DNA of 64,000 nucleotides from Hermatobates lingyangjiaoensis (Eukaryota > Arthropoda > Insecta > Hemiptera > Hermatobatidae): NCBI GenBank assembly GCA_026182355.1, contig JAPFBL010000116.1, positions 620,001-684,000 of the forward strand. The letters run 5' to 3'. The notes beneath the pieces were generated by a model. The model did no database searches, was not told the origin of the DNA, and saw only the letters and a list, made by a program, of their open reading frames with translations. Position 1 is the stretch's first letter. The number at the start of each line of letters is the position of its first letter. This document shows positions 1-12,200 of the stretch, piece after piece. A program made the position numbers and the translations under genes.

Positions 1-153
1 ATCAATGATCAAACCACAATATGAAATGGGAAAACAAGGCCAACTAACCGTAACGGGCATTCTTTGTCAGAGTTGGGTTTTTGACTCTGACGAATACCAC
101 TTGAAAGATCTTAGTCTTGTTTTCCCATTTCATATTGTGGTTTCATCATTGAT
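1..153. mobile_element. Foldback PLE terminal module, family A
   Basis: The ends are inverted copies of each other: the first ~35 bases (beginning ATCAATGATCAAACCACAAT) recur reversed at about 117-153. The middle holds a + strand hammerhead remnant at 83-116. The same arms recur at 34736-34852, 47651-47830 and 50660-50829. The module runs straight into a (TA)n tract at 152. The left end may be cut by the window edge. Assignment to a Penelope-like element is inferred from the ribozyme type and from adjacent PLE protein fragments. Confidence 0.75.
83..116 (+). ncRNA. Hammerhead ribozyme remnant, stem II deleted
   Basis: Stem I strand GACT (83-86), core CTGACGA (87-93), GAAA (103-106), palindromic AGATCT, and closing AGTC (113-116) are all present. 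Only 9 bases separate CTGACGA from GAAA, against 18 in the intact copy at 50742-50802, so the stem II hairpin is gone. I expect no activity. Confidence 0.6.
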
Positions 154-173
154 ATATATATATATATATATAT
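152..173. repeat. (TA)n microsatellite
   Basis: Pure TA run directly between the family A terminal module and a PLE coding fragment. This is the usual junction type in the window. Confidence 0.95.
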
Positions 174-177
174 GTTA

Positions 178-325
178 GTAGAACTTACTATACTAGAAGT
201 AAATAACATTAATGAAGACCACATTGATATTTTATTGAAGGAATAGTTATAGACAAAGAACTAAACGAATTGAAGCAAAAAATGTTAGAAATGCTACATA
301 TAAAAAATATTAGTAATCCCTTAGC
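178..325 (+). pseudogene. PLE protein C-terminal fragment
   Basis: Reading + strand codons gives a stretch containing ILEVNNINEDHIDILLKE, a stop, then after a frame change DKELNELKQKMLEMLHIKN. The second part matches the tail of the - strand PLE fragment at 1361-1710 (EKDEQRRKTLEMLYIKK), a position where PLE proteins end after the GIY-YIG endonuclease. It is broken by two stops and a frameshift and lacks the endonuclease itself. An open frame continues to 488 but shows no family resemblance and is probably chance. Element ends are not visible other than the TA tract upstream. Confidence 0.6.
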
Positions 326-489
326 TACAGTACAGACTTGGTTTGTTAAGTTAATTAAGCTTTGGTTGCCTATAGCTATCAGTATATTGCATATTGTTCC
401 TTGGTATCATAATGTAGTATGTGTAGTGATATTGTTAATATCGTACCGTTGGGTTAAATATTTCAATACCTCAACTTATTATTTTTAAA

Positions 490-877
490 CCTTAATGTAA
501 TATATCATTTTTTTCATAATGTCATAATCCCCTAAGTTACCTTATTATTTTACCCAAGAACATTTACATTTATAACATTTTGTATGTTATAACTTTGCAT
601 CCGTTATCATTTTTGATTGTTTTATGAGGTATTATATTTTGTTTTGCTTTCATTTTCAAAAAAAAAAGTTTTTTATAGCACCTAAACATTAAAGGTTTTG
701 CCTGGTTACGTATCATAACGTAACTAGTGCCAACTAGTCCTTGTCAGAACTTGAATTAGGTGGAAAATACATCCAGATATTTCACAAACACCAGTTATTT
801 TTGTCAAAACTTGGTCTATTTTCAAAATTTCTTTTTGCAGTTTAATTTATATGTAGATTTTGTTGATCGTTGATGAT

Positions 878-936
<59 letters not shown>

Positions 937-1020
937 CAGATTCAATAATATATCGACCGTTTGATAGAATAGGTGTGTTCTCTAATCGGGGTTCGGTCAA
1001 TTTTCCAGGATAAAAAATCA
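490..1020. other. AT-rich non-coding with long (TA)n
   Basis: No coding signal. A (TA)n tract fills about 877-935 and marks the outer edge of the PLE copy whose terminal region (1025-1072) and coding fragment (1361-1710) follow. Confidence 0.7.
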
Positions 1021-1024
1021 AACT

Positions 1025-1072
1025 CTCGTTGCCAACGTTTCGGTTTTATTTAAAACCTTTTTCATAGGCCTA
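1025..1072 (-). ncRNA. Hammerhead-like remnant, PLE family C
   Basis: On the - strand: GGCCTATGAAAAAGG, a stem II made of GGTTTT and AAAACC, then GAAACGTTGGC. ACGT after GAA is the two-base-pair palindromic stem III usual for PLE hammerheads, and the GGC after it can pair with GCC before the core. The expected CUGAUGA core reads CUAUGAA, as if G5 were deleted, so this is probably inactive. Related copies lie at 16575-16682, 28975-29050 and 47212-47262. Confidence 0.5.
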
Positions 1073-1360
1073 CAAACAAAGGATAATAAGAAATCACATA
1101 TCAACATCAAACATATACACAATATGAAAATGGATTGTTACAACTCATGAATATTACAAGCAAAAATATTTCAGAGATACATAAAACAATATTACTTACA
1201 GAAGTAAGAATTTTTTAACTAAGAAAATGAAATTTACATTATTTAAAGGAACAACAATGTTAGCCGGACAAAACCTTCGACTAGACTAATAAGATAACAT
1301 TACAAATAACCTCAACACTGTTCACTCAAGGGAACTAAATAAATCAAATTTCACTAAACC

Positions 1361-1710
1361 TCAGCACAACACTCCAGAATAAATATTACTTAAATTAGTA
1401 ATATCACTTCTATGATTAATCGAACTTAGATCCTTTTTAATATATAACATCTCAAGTGTCTTCCTTCTTTGCTCATCTTTTTCTTTTTCTATTATTGTTG
1501 TATCTTCAAAATCGAACGTGTGACCTTCGTTTATTGCATGCCCAGCTAAGGCTGTTGCGTTACTTTTATTTGTTCTTATGGAATAATTATGTTGGTACAA
1601 CCTTTCTTTGAGAAAACGACTAGTTTCACCATAGTAACACTTGTCACAGTCTTTACATTTGATGGCATAAATGAGGTTACTTTGTAACTCCTTCGGTATT
1701 AGGAGTTCGG
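1361..1710 (-). pseudogene. PLE GIY-YIG endonuclease and C-terminus
   Basis: The - strand frame, extended upstream of the first ATG, reads LIYAIKCKDCDKC then YYGETSRFLKERLYQHNYS. This is the PLE form of the GIY-YIG nuclease: the first strand ends in IYAIKC, followed by a CxxCxxCYYG cysteine motif and the arginine of the active helix. Further on, ALAGHAINEGHTFDF matches the conserved histidine block, and the protein ends after SNIYSGVLC at a stop. About 115 residues are open, so this end of the protein is intact. The RT part upstream is absent: sequence above ~1720 shows no RT motif. Its 3' side carries a family C hammerhead remnant and then (TA)n, the order expected of a PLE 3' end. The nuclease makes the target nick for retrotransposition in this family. 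Confidence 0.85.
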
Positions 1711-1714
1711 AATA

Positions 1715-3555
1715 TTTTCAATATTCCAACTGCCCAACCAGTCACCCGGCCTCTCATGGCTACTCAGTCGATTGGTCATCACCACTCACAGGGGCATCGA
1801 ATTCGCTTACATCGATTACTAATTTGTAATGTTTTTCAGTTATAATTTTTATTTTAGTAAATATATATCGGCAAAAAAAAAACAAAAATATGAGTTGACT
1901 ACCGTCTCTTTGTCACCGATGTTTAAAGCTAAACGTATACCTTTGTCATCGGTAAATATTTACCTATATTAAAAAATTTCAAAAGTGTGTTTTAGATTTC
2001 CAAAATGATAAACTTCTCTCACTAACAAAATAATTCTACAGCCATTGTTTAAATAAAAGAAAGATTAATTGTTCTTATAAAATGACAAAAAAATGGACTT
2101 ATGAAAAGAATAAAATAACCATAAGTCCAACCACATCACTGAAAACTCCAAATGGTTCAAATATTCTAATAATGTAACACATGACATACAATGATAAATA
2201 TATAAAAAAGAAATTTTATGAGGTATAAGGTTTTAGAAATTGTAAATAAATTGCCTGAAAAGTTTACATAGATGTTAAAAATATTTATTAATTCATTTAA
2301 GGGCATAAACTAAAATATTCCTAGACTACCGCCCTTCCTTCCTCTTACCATATTTTATACTTTACATTTTCCGTCTTACTTCAAATAGACTGAAAATGTT
2401 ACCTTGAAGAATATCTCTTCTAGTGAACTCTATTAAAATTATCTTCTGAGCGGAATGATAGTATGTGTACTTGTCCAAAATAATAACCACAATAAACCAA
2501 CAAACAAATGAAATGTAAACTAGAATCAAATACAGTTACTTTTCGTTAGAGAAGCTATATTTAGTGAATCCGGCGTGTAGTTTCATATCTGTTATGCACA
2601 TAAGTAACCAATACGTAATTAATTCACATAAAAAGTTTAAAAATTCCAGATTTACAAATTATACTTATCTCAATAAACAATGTGATTTTAAGAAGAAAAT
2701 CTGAAAGGTTTACATTCAAAATTAGTGTAATAACTCTAAATATCATGAACAATGAAGAATAAATCGTATTAAATTTTTGCATTATTGTGGGATTAAATTT
2801 TACGTGTTATATGGAAAATAATTGGGATGCATGTTTGCAATTGGTGAACGTTTAGTGTAATGTTTATGAATGAATGAGATTCAATAGTCAAATCAAACAT
2901 TATTATTTTAGATGTCATGATTTAGCAAACAAATCAGCTAATAATAAGACTGTAAATAAATGAGAATGAAAATATAAATAATAAATGAGATTTTTAGGAC
3001 TCGTTGAAAAGATATTATCAATTAATAAAATCACTAAATTCATTGAACTAAATTAATATCAACCAAATAGATAACCAATATAATGAATGTAAGTAATTGT
3101 AGGTCAATTGGTTTTTTATTATTGTTTGAAAGAGAGTATAAAAATAAATTAACCACAAATGTTATAAGTAACTATTTCATTTCATTTTGACTTACAGTTA
3201 CAAAAACTTTTACATTTTAAGTTATGTAAGATGCAATGTAATTGTGTGTCTCTATGCCTTAAAATACAGATTATATCAGTTGTAACTGATCATTTATTAG
3301 TATTTTAATTTTAAAAGTAATTGTATTTCTTATAAATTTAACAATGCACACTGTAATTTTAATTTTGACTCTTCATACTGTGTTTCATACTGTGGAAATA
3401 CGTACACTTCTATATTATTTTTTTTCTCAATATCTGAAGTTACAATAGAAATTATACATTTCTTAATAGTGTTGTAAGTAATTTGTGTTATGTATAAATT
3501 AATTTTTAGTCCATTCAGACCTGCCATATCGACCCTGCCATATCGACCATTTTTG
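1715..3555. other. AT-rich, nothing recognised
   Basis: A short GC-richer patch at 1730-1815 precedes ~1.7 kb of AT-rich sequence with no coding, RNA or repeat signal I can support. Confidence 0.6.

Positions 3556-3559
<4 letters not shown>

Positions 3560-3598
<39 letters not shown>
3560..3598. repeat. (TA)n microsatellite
   Basis: Uninterrupted TA run with no PLE sequence recognised on either side. Confidence 0.95.
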
Positions 3599-3599
<1 letters not shown>

Positions 3600-3601
<2 letters not shown>

Positions 3602-5590
3602 GAGCTTTTACAGGTGTGAAATCGAAAATGCACGGAAAAGGAAGCAGACAAAAGGTGACCAGAATAACTGGGACTAAATTAATTTAATGAGCTATTTCAA
3701 ACTGAACTTATATTGGCAAGAAAATACCATATCTTCAAAGCAGTTCATAAATATATGTAGATTACTTAACTTGTCTTCTTAACTACCACTTATGCCAAAT
3801 GCAATTAATATCATATGAATTATGCATGCTGGAAACAGGTGCAATTTCTGTAACGGGTGGAAACCTTTTAATACATTCTATCTGAAAGCAAGTTTATTGA
3901 CTTGAAGATAATAAAGATCTTTGGGAAAGCACCCTAAGACCAATAGAAGTAAAACACACTTATTTAAGAACAATTTTGAAGATTAATAAAAAAAATTAAA
4001 ATCTATATCCAAATCTATATCCAAAAGCGATACAAGGTATTCAATAAAAAAGATGTAGTATTGGTGTGTACGAGTTCTGTAAGTCTCAGACCCACAGATT
4101 AATGCAAATAACAGCATGTCAAATAGTTCTAAATTAAATATTTAAGCTTATTACTGAAAAAATGGTTATTGTCATAATAAAAAAAATTATATTATTAGAT
4201 GAATTAACTATAAGGTTAATAATACTGTACTAGATAGTATGATGTAACTTTATCAGATAAGCACATTAAGATAAAACCAAAACTATATTGGTGTCATCGA
4301 CTTCGATATTTTATTTAGTTATAGTAAAGTTGAGTGTAAGCCATTGCTATTTTTTCCCTTTCAGCTGTTTTTTCTGTAATTATTTATTTCACCATGACCT
4401 CTCTTAGTTTATTCTGTTTATCTTTCGGATTATTTTTCTCATTTTTGTAAAAGATTTTTGAATTTACTGATTATCTAGTGTATTTTACTTATCTCTATCG
4501 CAATATAATTTAAGATTTTCTCTTTTTTTCGTATTATTTCTTTTATGTGCCCGTTTTCTTTCACACCTTTCAGATCATTACTTTTCACTTTTATTTTATT
4601 GCTCTCGGCTTAGCTGTTTTACTATTTTTTTTAAATTCTTATAAAGTAACAGAATAATTAAATAATTTTTAAATAGCAATCATAATAAATTGATATTAAT
4701 TTGAAAACCACAAACATACCATTTGGCTTCTACTTTATGGTTTAATAATTAATATTATTTTAATGAAAATCATTAATTATTAAATTATTTTAATTATATT
4801 ATAAAAAAATTAATATTACTTTATGATTTTAATGAAGAGAATAATATTATATATATTTATATAATAATATTTATATAATATTATGTTTATATAGCATGTT
4901 AAAAATAAAGAAATTAATGATAAAGGCTGGCCTAAACGCTAAAAAGCCCAGTCGTTAGTGTATGGTTTTTCTTATCCGACGGAAGAGCAGAGTGGTCTAA
5001 ATAATGGAGCTTCTCAAAGATAGATAGCTTTTAAATGACCTACCTGGCGAGAACTTCTTCAAGTGTTAGCTGTGAACCACAAAACGGAGGGAGTGAGCAA
5101 AAAACTACTCTTCAGTCAAAACTAAGCAACAGCGTTACTAAGCAATAATTAATTCACATATACAGCGTCTATTCAAGGCTACCAAATGATCAGACTTGTA
5201 GACATTACTTTCCTTTAAACAAAATTATTTTGACAGTGTTTGTGACATTAAAGCAATATAAACGTTGAAAATATTTTGTTTTAAAAACTTCTGATAATTT
5301 TCATACATATTTCACATACTTATATAGTATTTGCTTACATAATTGTAGTAATAAATACTATATACTGTAAATAAACTAAAAAACCCAAAGACACAACAAA
5401 ATATGAGTACATTTCAGAAATAACACTTCATAATTCAGTTCAATATGGAAATTGGAAATGATAATCAAAGCTAAGTAGCAATCAAAGAAGACAGAGTGTC
5501 AATTTACTTGGGCTTCAATATCTTCAGATGCTGTGGATTTCCAAAATATTGAAGAGAGTTATGTTAATATAATGTTGTTATTTAATTCAT
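3600..5590. other. AT-rich, nothing recognised; one solo element end
   Basis: Mostly AT-rich. Around 4313-4352 the text TTATAGTAAAGTTGAGTG matches the right terminus of the 1.6-kb element at 41704-43356, suggesting a solo or decayed end. 4926-5110 is GC-richer but unrecognised. Confidence 0.5.
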
Positions 5591-5595
5591 ACAGA

Positions 5596-6375
5596 CTAGC
5601 AGACGTGCCCACCTTTGACGAGTACGTTTCAAAAATTTGGAGACGATACATGGTATTCTGAATTATCATTACAAATTATAGAATAGTATAAAATATCATT
5701 ATTAGTACACTGTTAAGTAAATGCCTCTGCATATACCACATTATCTATCTGTCCTTCAGGATCATGGAATAACAAAGAATTCGAACCTCTTACTCCTGAG
5801 CAAGCAAACTACAGTTGACCATGTAAGAAAAATTTGGTCTCACATCAATTCCTGCGGTAGATAGAGTTTCTCATTGCTAACTAGTTACTGTCATTGCAAA
5901 ACAGACGCTGACGGGACATTATAATCGTTTTAATGGAAACGGATAGTAATTAATCGTGTGCGTAGTATACACACAGACTCTCCAGTACCACACTCAGTTC
6001 AGATGTCCGCCTCTATGGCATATCTGTACAGAGCACGAACTCAGAGTCGTGTCTTGTTGCACATTATTGGGGCGCTCAAGTCTCGTAATATGACATTTGT
6101 TACTACTACTAAATCGCAGCATGATTGGCGCCACTATTTTAATTTTTACTCATGAGCAGCCAGTCCAGGAGCCATCACGGAGTCAAGAAATTGAATTGGA
6201 TAATGAACCTCTTCCTCATCACTAATCACTCTGTTTTCTAACCTGTAAGTTCTTTCCTCAGCTTGATATAGTGCAAGAACTTGTTTGTTGATTTTGCCTG
6301 CCGGCTCATTTGTAGGGGTGAGAATTGTTTGTTCACAAAGCCATTTATTCTGAATAGATCTTGAACTTGTCAATT
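5596..6375 (-). pseudogene. Helitron Rep/helicase, C-terminal part
   Basis: This is the C-terminal third of a Pif1-type helicase carried by a Helitron, a rolling-circle transposon. In order on the - strand: WLCEQTILTPTNEPAGKIN and VLALYQAEERTYRLENRV (6373 downwards), HYPIQFLDSVMAPGLAAHE, then after stops and frame changes LRDLSAPIMCNKTRL, EADI, CGTGESVCIL, FAMTVTS, and finally RGSNSLLFHDPEGQ with NVVYAEAF before a stop at 5713-5715. These match the order of the Helitron helicase tail (late helicase motifs and the conserved VVY near the end). At least three frame breaks and several stops make it a pseudogene. About 115 bases past the stop lies CTAG (5596-5599) followed by T, the canonical Helitron 3' terminus at an A|T target. 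I see no clean hairpin just inside that end. The 5' half of the helicase and the Rep domain are not in the window. Confidence 0.85.
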
Positions 6376-6720
6376 ATCTCTTGCTGAGAGCTTAAATGCA
6401 AATTAAATTGAAATCAGCTAACAATATTTCCTATAGCTGTCTATTTTCAAAATAAACATGTCAGTGAAAACATTTTTGCTTTAAACGTCCATAACTTCGC
6501 TTCTACGTTGAATTTCCAATCCATTCAGAGCTTATATTTTAAGTTAAACATACACAAATCTACTGTCAAAGTTTTAGCTTGCTATGTTTTATGGTGGCTG
6601 AGATTACTTGTGACAAAATTTTGCGGGCAAACCGACAGACAGAAATTTATCTAAGGTTGGATTCGGTTTCTCTAATGTATGCAAAATAATGATAACTTGA
6701 AATGAGTCAGTTCTAATCAA
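6376..6720 (-). mobile_element. Possible further Helitron sequence
   Basis: Non-coding on inspection. It includes a CTGTCTGTCGGTTTGCCCGC stretch (- strand, near 6640), a sequence style I associate with insect Helitron non-coding regions. It may be an internal deletion derivative or a second nested copy. The left boundary is not visible. Confidence 0.3.
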
Positions 6721-7785
6721 TGTACAGACAATACCTTTCTTTTATTTTTATAGATAAGCTATAACTATATTATTATTACATAAAATATGTCCATGAGTAA
6801 TTACTATGCACAGTATTCTACAATGCAAAGTGTGAAAGTGAATAAAAGAATAAGCCTTCTGAAGAGTGTAGCTAAGAGGTGTTATATGTGCTGTATCATT
6901 TAGTGCTGTAAGAATTCGAAAGTATGAAATGGCCTCTTGATGGATTTAAAAGGAATATTATAGACTAAGGGCTCTTAGAAGGGATTAAGGGTTTTGAATA
7001 TAGAATTAGGGTCGCATCCTTGAACTGTGTTCATATAGTGCAAGGGTACTCCCCGTATCCTAACAAATTTTGCTTTGATCGCCTACCTACCAAAAAAGGA
7101 CAATCTGTTTACTTACTTTGTATATTGTTTCTATATATATATGTAATTCTTATTTTTTAGAAACATAATTCTTGAAATATCATTCTTTTTTATAATTGTA
7201 AAATGTATATGTTTTGTTTTATTTGAAAGATAATATTTATTATGTATAATATTTACATATAATAATATTTAAAAATTTATTATACATATTATATATTTTT
7301 ATATATAATATTTAATATTTTCTTATAATTAAAAAAGAATGAAAAAACACTTCTTGGAGTCCTTCTCATTTTCGTCTTGATAACTCCTAACTTACAATTT
7401 GAGACTATTTCATATTCTCTATTTTATGTTAATCTATAGTCCATTTCAGAAATTTTCGTTATCCATTACTGATAGTTTTTTCATTGGATAAATGAATATA
7501 CATATTATTTATTTTTATTTGATAAAATAAACAAAATTAATTAATCAAAAATTAAATATTACTTCAAACAGTGACTTAAATAATTTTCAGTTAAACTACT
7601 GTGCTACCAATGACCCAAGTGCTGGAGACAGTTTACGTTTACAAGGGATCAATTGAAGATACATTTTTTCATCAATGTAGATTAAGAAAAATTTTAGGCA
7701 AACAATGTTTGTTGTTTGTTATCTAATGGCCATACTTATAAGTATACACCTTTTAGTGCAAAAAGCGGGGCTCATTTATTATTTA
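6721..7785. other. AT-rich, nothing recognised
   Basis: Very AT-rich, with several short self-complementary AT stretches around 7200-7330. No gene or repeat boundary supported. Confidence 0.6.
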
Positions 7786-7789
7786 ACAC

Positions 7790-7895
7790 CTATTTCAGTA
7801 ATGGGCGAGCCACATTACCAGGTTGATTTGACATTAGGAGTCCAAAATTTTCCCTAAATCAAGTGTATTTAGAAAGTTCTATGCATAAAAAAAAT
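7790..7895 (-). repeat. SINE tail remnant
   Basis: On the - strand the stretch with TCTAAATACACTTGATTTAG, GGGAAAATTTTGGACTCC and AATGT matches the internal part of the tRNA-derived SINE at 49398-49695 (CTCTAAATATACATAAATTAG, GGGAAAATTTAGGACTCC, AATGT). No tRNA head or poly(A) is preserved. Confidence 0.5.
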
Positions 7896-7899
7896 GTTA

Positions 7900-9120
7900 G
7901 GATAGTTGGTGTTGAACCAAAGTAAGGTAATAACTATTGAGAAATTAGGAAATGATGGTGAAACCCCAACATAATTAAGTATTATTTTCAAATCAACGTA
8001 TTTCCAACTTGCAGTAATCTTCTTGAATAAGATATCATTATCAACCGTCAAACCTCGTCTATCACTGGTGAAGTCGTCCGACCGGTTTCGCAATGGCTGC
8101 ATCATCAATGGGACGAATGTTACCTTCCAAAATCACGGATATAAATACATATTTTAACTAAATGGTGCCAATATCATTTAATAATATGTTAATCATTTAA
8201 TAGAAAAATTCGATGTTGTTCATTACAGTAGATATGTAGATGACTCCTTCCTAATCGTAAATAAAGTAAATGATGATAATACTTACTTGCTTTCATGACT
8301 TCGTTGAATCAAAATACAATAAACGAAATTAATAGATTGTACAGAGTTTAAGACATTTTTTTCTTTTATTTATTTGTACTTTAAACCGAGTTTTGAAAAT
8401 TTTACATCCTAATAATTCCTTTCTACATTTACCTTATAATTAGGTGAACGTGAAAAATTAATTAAACTTATAATTTACTTAATTAAATTTAAGGTCAGTA
8501 TCTATTTAGTATTATTTAAATAGATACTATTTATTAGTAAACACTATCAACATTTAAATAATATACTATTTAATAAACAAATAATAATGGTTAATTAAAT
8601 GGTAATTATACATTTCCATATATCATATTAACTTATGAAAATACTCAATGATTTCTACCTCTTCCAAACAGAGTTTTGCATTCCTTTCCTGATCCCTATT
8701 CATAGTAGTACCCCTTCGGATAATCCTTTCTGAATACCCATCTGAAGAGTAAACTTGCCCTCTTCTGCCATTCTCTCGAAGTTAGGATCAGGGCGTTTTG
8801 TACAAAGCTATCTCTAGGCTTTTGTCTCATGTCACCATACCGAATACTTATTTGTCTAGGCAAACCACCCTATTTGAACACTGTCAGCTCTAAATATTTG
8901 GAGCATATCTCTTTTTAAAGTGAGTTACTTATAAGCTAATAAATTCTTAAGCACAATTATTAAGTTTCATCTTTAGTGACACCTAGACTGCAGTATAACT
9001 ATGATCTTACTCTTATAACTTTGATCATGGAATTACTAAATAACCCTCTCCCTCTCAAATAAATCTAAAAAAAGACTTGGTTAAAGTTTAAACGAAGGTC
9101 AAATTAAGTATTACATAAGA
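7900..9120. other. AT-rich, nothing recognised
   Basis: No coding or repeat signal. Short open frames here have composition like their surroundings. Confidence 0.6.
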
Positions 9121-9124
9121 GAGA

Positions 9125-9265
9125 GGTAGATAAGAAAGAAAGAGAGAGAGGGAGTGAGGAAAGGGAAGACCGTCAAAGATGAAGGAACGAAAAGAGAGAA
9201 AGAAGGAGAGAAAAGAGAAAGATGTAAGATGAGAGAGACAAATAGAGAGGGTGTTGGAGAGAGGG
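9125..9265. repeat. GA-rich low-complexity tract
   Basis: The + strand is almost all purine with many GAGA and AAGA runs. It creates overlapping open frames on both strands that are composition artefacts. Such tracts can adopt triplex structure, but nothing here shows a role. Confidence 0.85.
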
Positions 9266-9269
9266 TTAG

Positions 9270-12200
9270 TGTGAAGAATGAGATCATTCGATTTTATCAA
9301 CCGGACCTTGCTGCAAGTTACTATTTATTATATTATAGTCACATTTCAGAATAACTTCAAAGAACTAAATTTTATTATATTTATCCAGTTTACAAAAATC
9401 TAATGGATTTATTTGAGGCCAATTAGATTGATGAGGCTACAATATAAACAAAACAGGGGAAGGGAGTTAAATAAGGAAGGACTAGAGTTTATGGCCATGT
9501 CGGCATACAGGACGATGAAGTTAGTAATTATGGTCTAAGAGATAATGAATGGGGGAAGAACAATGACTAAACGTTTGGAGTGATGGCATTGTAAGCCGGG
9601 TCTTCCAGGAAGAATTGCGCCACTCCAGCCAAGAACAAGCCTTTTCTATGCCCAATGCAATATTCATCAGGCATGCTAAACTTCACTGCTGTGTATTCAT
9701 GCGCAAACTAAAGAAAAATTATTTCACATCAAACTCCAACTCTATTTGTATGTATATCAATGTAAAAAAAAAAGTAAATACAAATTTTAAAAATAGAACT
9801 TTTAAACTAATCAATCTATAATTATTTTAGAAAAAAAAAGTATGGGACTTTCAATATATACACTATATTAGAATCTAATTATCGGTTTAATTGAATCAAG
9901 TATGCTCCTTACATATTCCAATCATTAATTTAACCAAATTAAATTCGTGAAAACCATTTATAATTTACAATAAAGTAATTATTCACTGAATTGACCCAGT
10001 TTTTAAATATGCTGATGATTTTTTAAGAAAACGCCCTAATAAATTTCTATTAGTAATTTTTATTACTAACGTTCATTATTGTGCTTAGTTACAAATTACT
10101 CATTAGTATTCTTAGTTCATTAATATGCTTATGTTATGGGTCTTTACTCCACAGTGACCTCCGTATTCCATTGCACAGGATTTAGCCTCTGATTGCTATA
10201 AGATATTCCATTCTAAACTTCCCTCTCACCCAAGCCTCTTTGTGTGGATTCCCACTTCATCCTGACTACCCCTTAATAAACGATTTAGAAGATGATGGTC
10301 GAAGGATCTGTTGAAACTTCTCTGATCCAAGTTTACAAGGTGAAAAAGTACAAGATGAACTTTCAAAGTACGAGGTAACTTTCAAATTCCCTTTAAAGTG
10401 CAAGGTGAAAAAGTTGAACCAGAGGGTTTCACTCTTTTAAGTTGTATACTGATTATAGCCTTTATATCAAAGAGCATATGTCCTTTTTACTCATAAATTA
10501 TAGAGTTGAGTATGCTCTATAAATGATAATGTAAAATTAATTGTTATTAATTACATTCACAATGAAATCAGGTTTAACATAAATATTTTTATACCATGAA
10601 AATTTATCTCCTTCCAATTGCCCATCCATTCATTAAATTAAATTAATGATTGACATATCAAATTACGAATTACAAATAAAATTACAAATGTTAGAAAAAA
10701 AATAAATGAGGTATATTTTCTTTAGGTATAGTTTATTGTACTATTATTGACTATTGACTATTACTTAATATCCATTTAAATTTACATTTAAATTACATGT
10801 TCTTTAAATTTAAAGATGCAGTATACGACTGCAAGTCAATATGTCATAATATTCTTATGTGATTTCACTGACGTGGTAGAAAGGCGAATTTCATTAAACT
10901 TTCTTATTGTTTATTCTTTCTAACACAATATGATTATATGTAAGCCTATATAATTTTCATAGTTTATGAAAAAAGATGTTCAATCTTTTTTTTTTCTTTC
11001 TTTTTTTTCATAAGCCTATGAAAAAAGATGTTCAAATAAAATTTTAACTTTGGTATTGGGTTTGATCTGAACCTGGAAAACTGAGCGCACCTGGAAGACT
11101 CGCTTTTTATAATATCGAGTCATATTATGACTTGCACTTCCTTAATTTAATCTAATAGATCAAACCATAAAAATATTAGTAATAGTTTGCTAAAATGAGA
11201 CTCAGTATTAACAACGGCAATAGCCTTGTTAGCAACAGTCAACTGCTAGCTGAAATGTTTTAGTTATACATATCTCTCTGAACTTCTTTGTTTAGCCGAC
11301 TTTCCTAATCTTTTGCATCCTTTACAATACCTCTCACACAATTCTTCCTTTTCAATACTACAATAGTTTATACTTGTTCAAATTTAAGAATGACTCTGAT
11401 AAAAACAGGTTACTTTGGTCGACAGATATTAGTCCGATTTCTGAATTTCATACGTAGTTAGACGTTAGAATTTTGTGAGAATAATACGTAACAGACATAT
11501 ATATTTGAAATTTAATACAAAACACGAAATCCTTCATAGTAAACACATTAATGTAAGTGTAAATAAAGAAAAAAGTAAAATTCAGATATAAATAAAGATG
11601 AATAAACAAAGATGAGTGCAAAACAAAAAAATCTCTGGTTTGGACTGGGTGTCACTTTGGCATGACAAGAGGTCAGAAGCTTTGAAGACGCAGAGAAGGC
11701 TGTGGTATTGGTGTTGAGCTGACAGTCAGACAGCATCGCTTATACTTCTTTTCCTCTTCTAATGCACTCCTTATGACGAACTGTTGTTCAAAATATCAAT
11801 CCGAGTAAGTGTTTTGTTTTGTGTTATGTTCTTTATTTTAGTTTTATATATCCATCAATCTCTCAACAACAGTAAGATATTCGGGAATGGTATTAAGACC
11901 AAACAGTAAATCCTTGTCAGAATCCCTCAATAAATAGGCTTGACTTTAACAAAGGTCAGTTATCTGGTTGAAAGATCTTAGTTCCATTACAGAATTTTTT
12001 TGCTTTTATTTATATGACAGCTTTTATTTGTTTACTATGTAAATTTTAAATATATAACTTCATGTTTCACAAAATGAATAAAAAAATGTATGGACAAAAT
12101 AAAAAGCACTCTTTTGGTTATCCGCTTAAATCAGAAAAAAAAGCAATGTAGGTTATGCAGCTCACTAACTAGTCAACGACTAACTGACAACCATTCTTCT

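Noticed and set aside
3600..3640. CCTGAGC...GTGAAATCG as a hammerhead next to the (TA)n tract
   Set aside because: The core does not fit CUGANGA (C at position 8) and no stem II or stem I partner is present.
9088..9354. Overlapping frames on both strands
   Set aside because: Caused by a purine-rich low-complexity tract.
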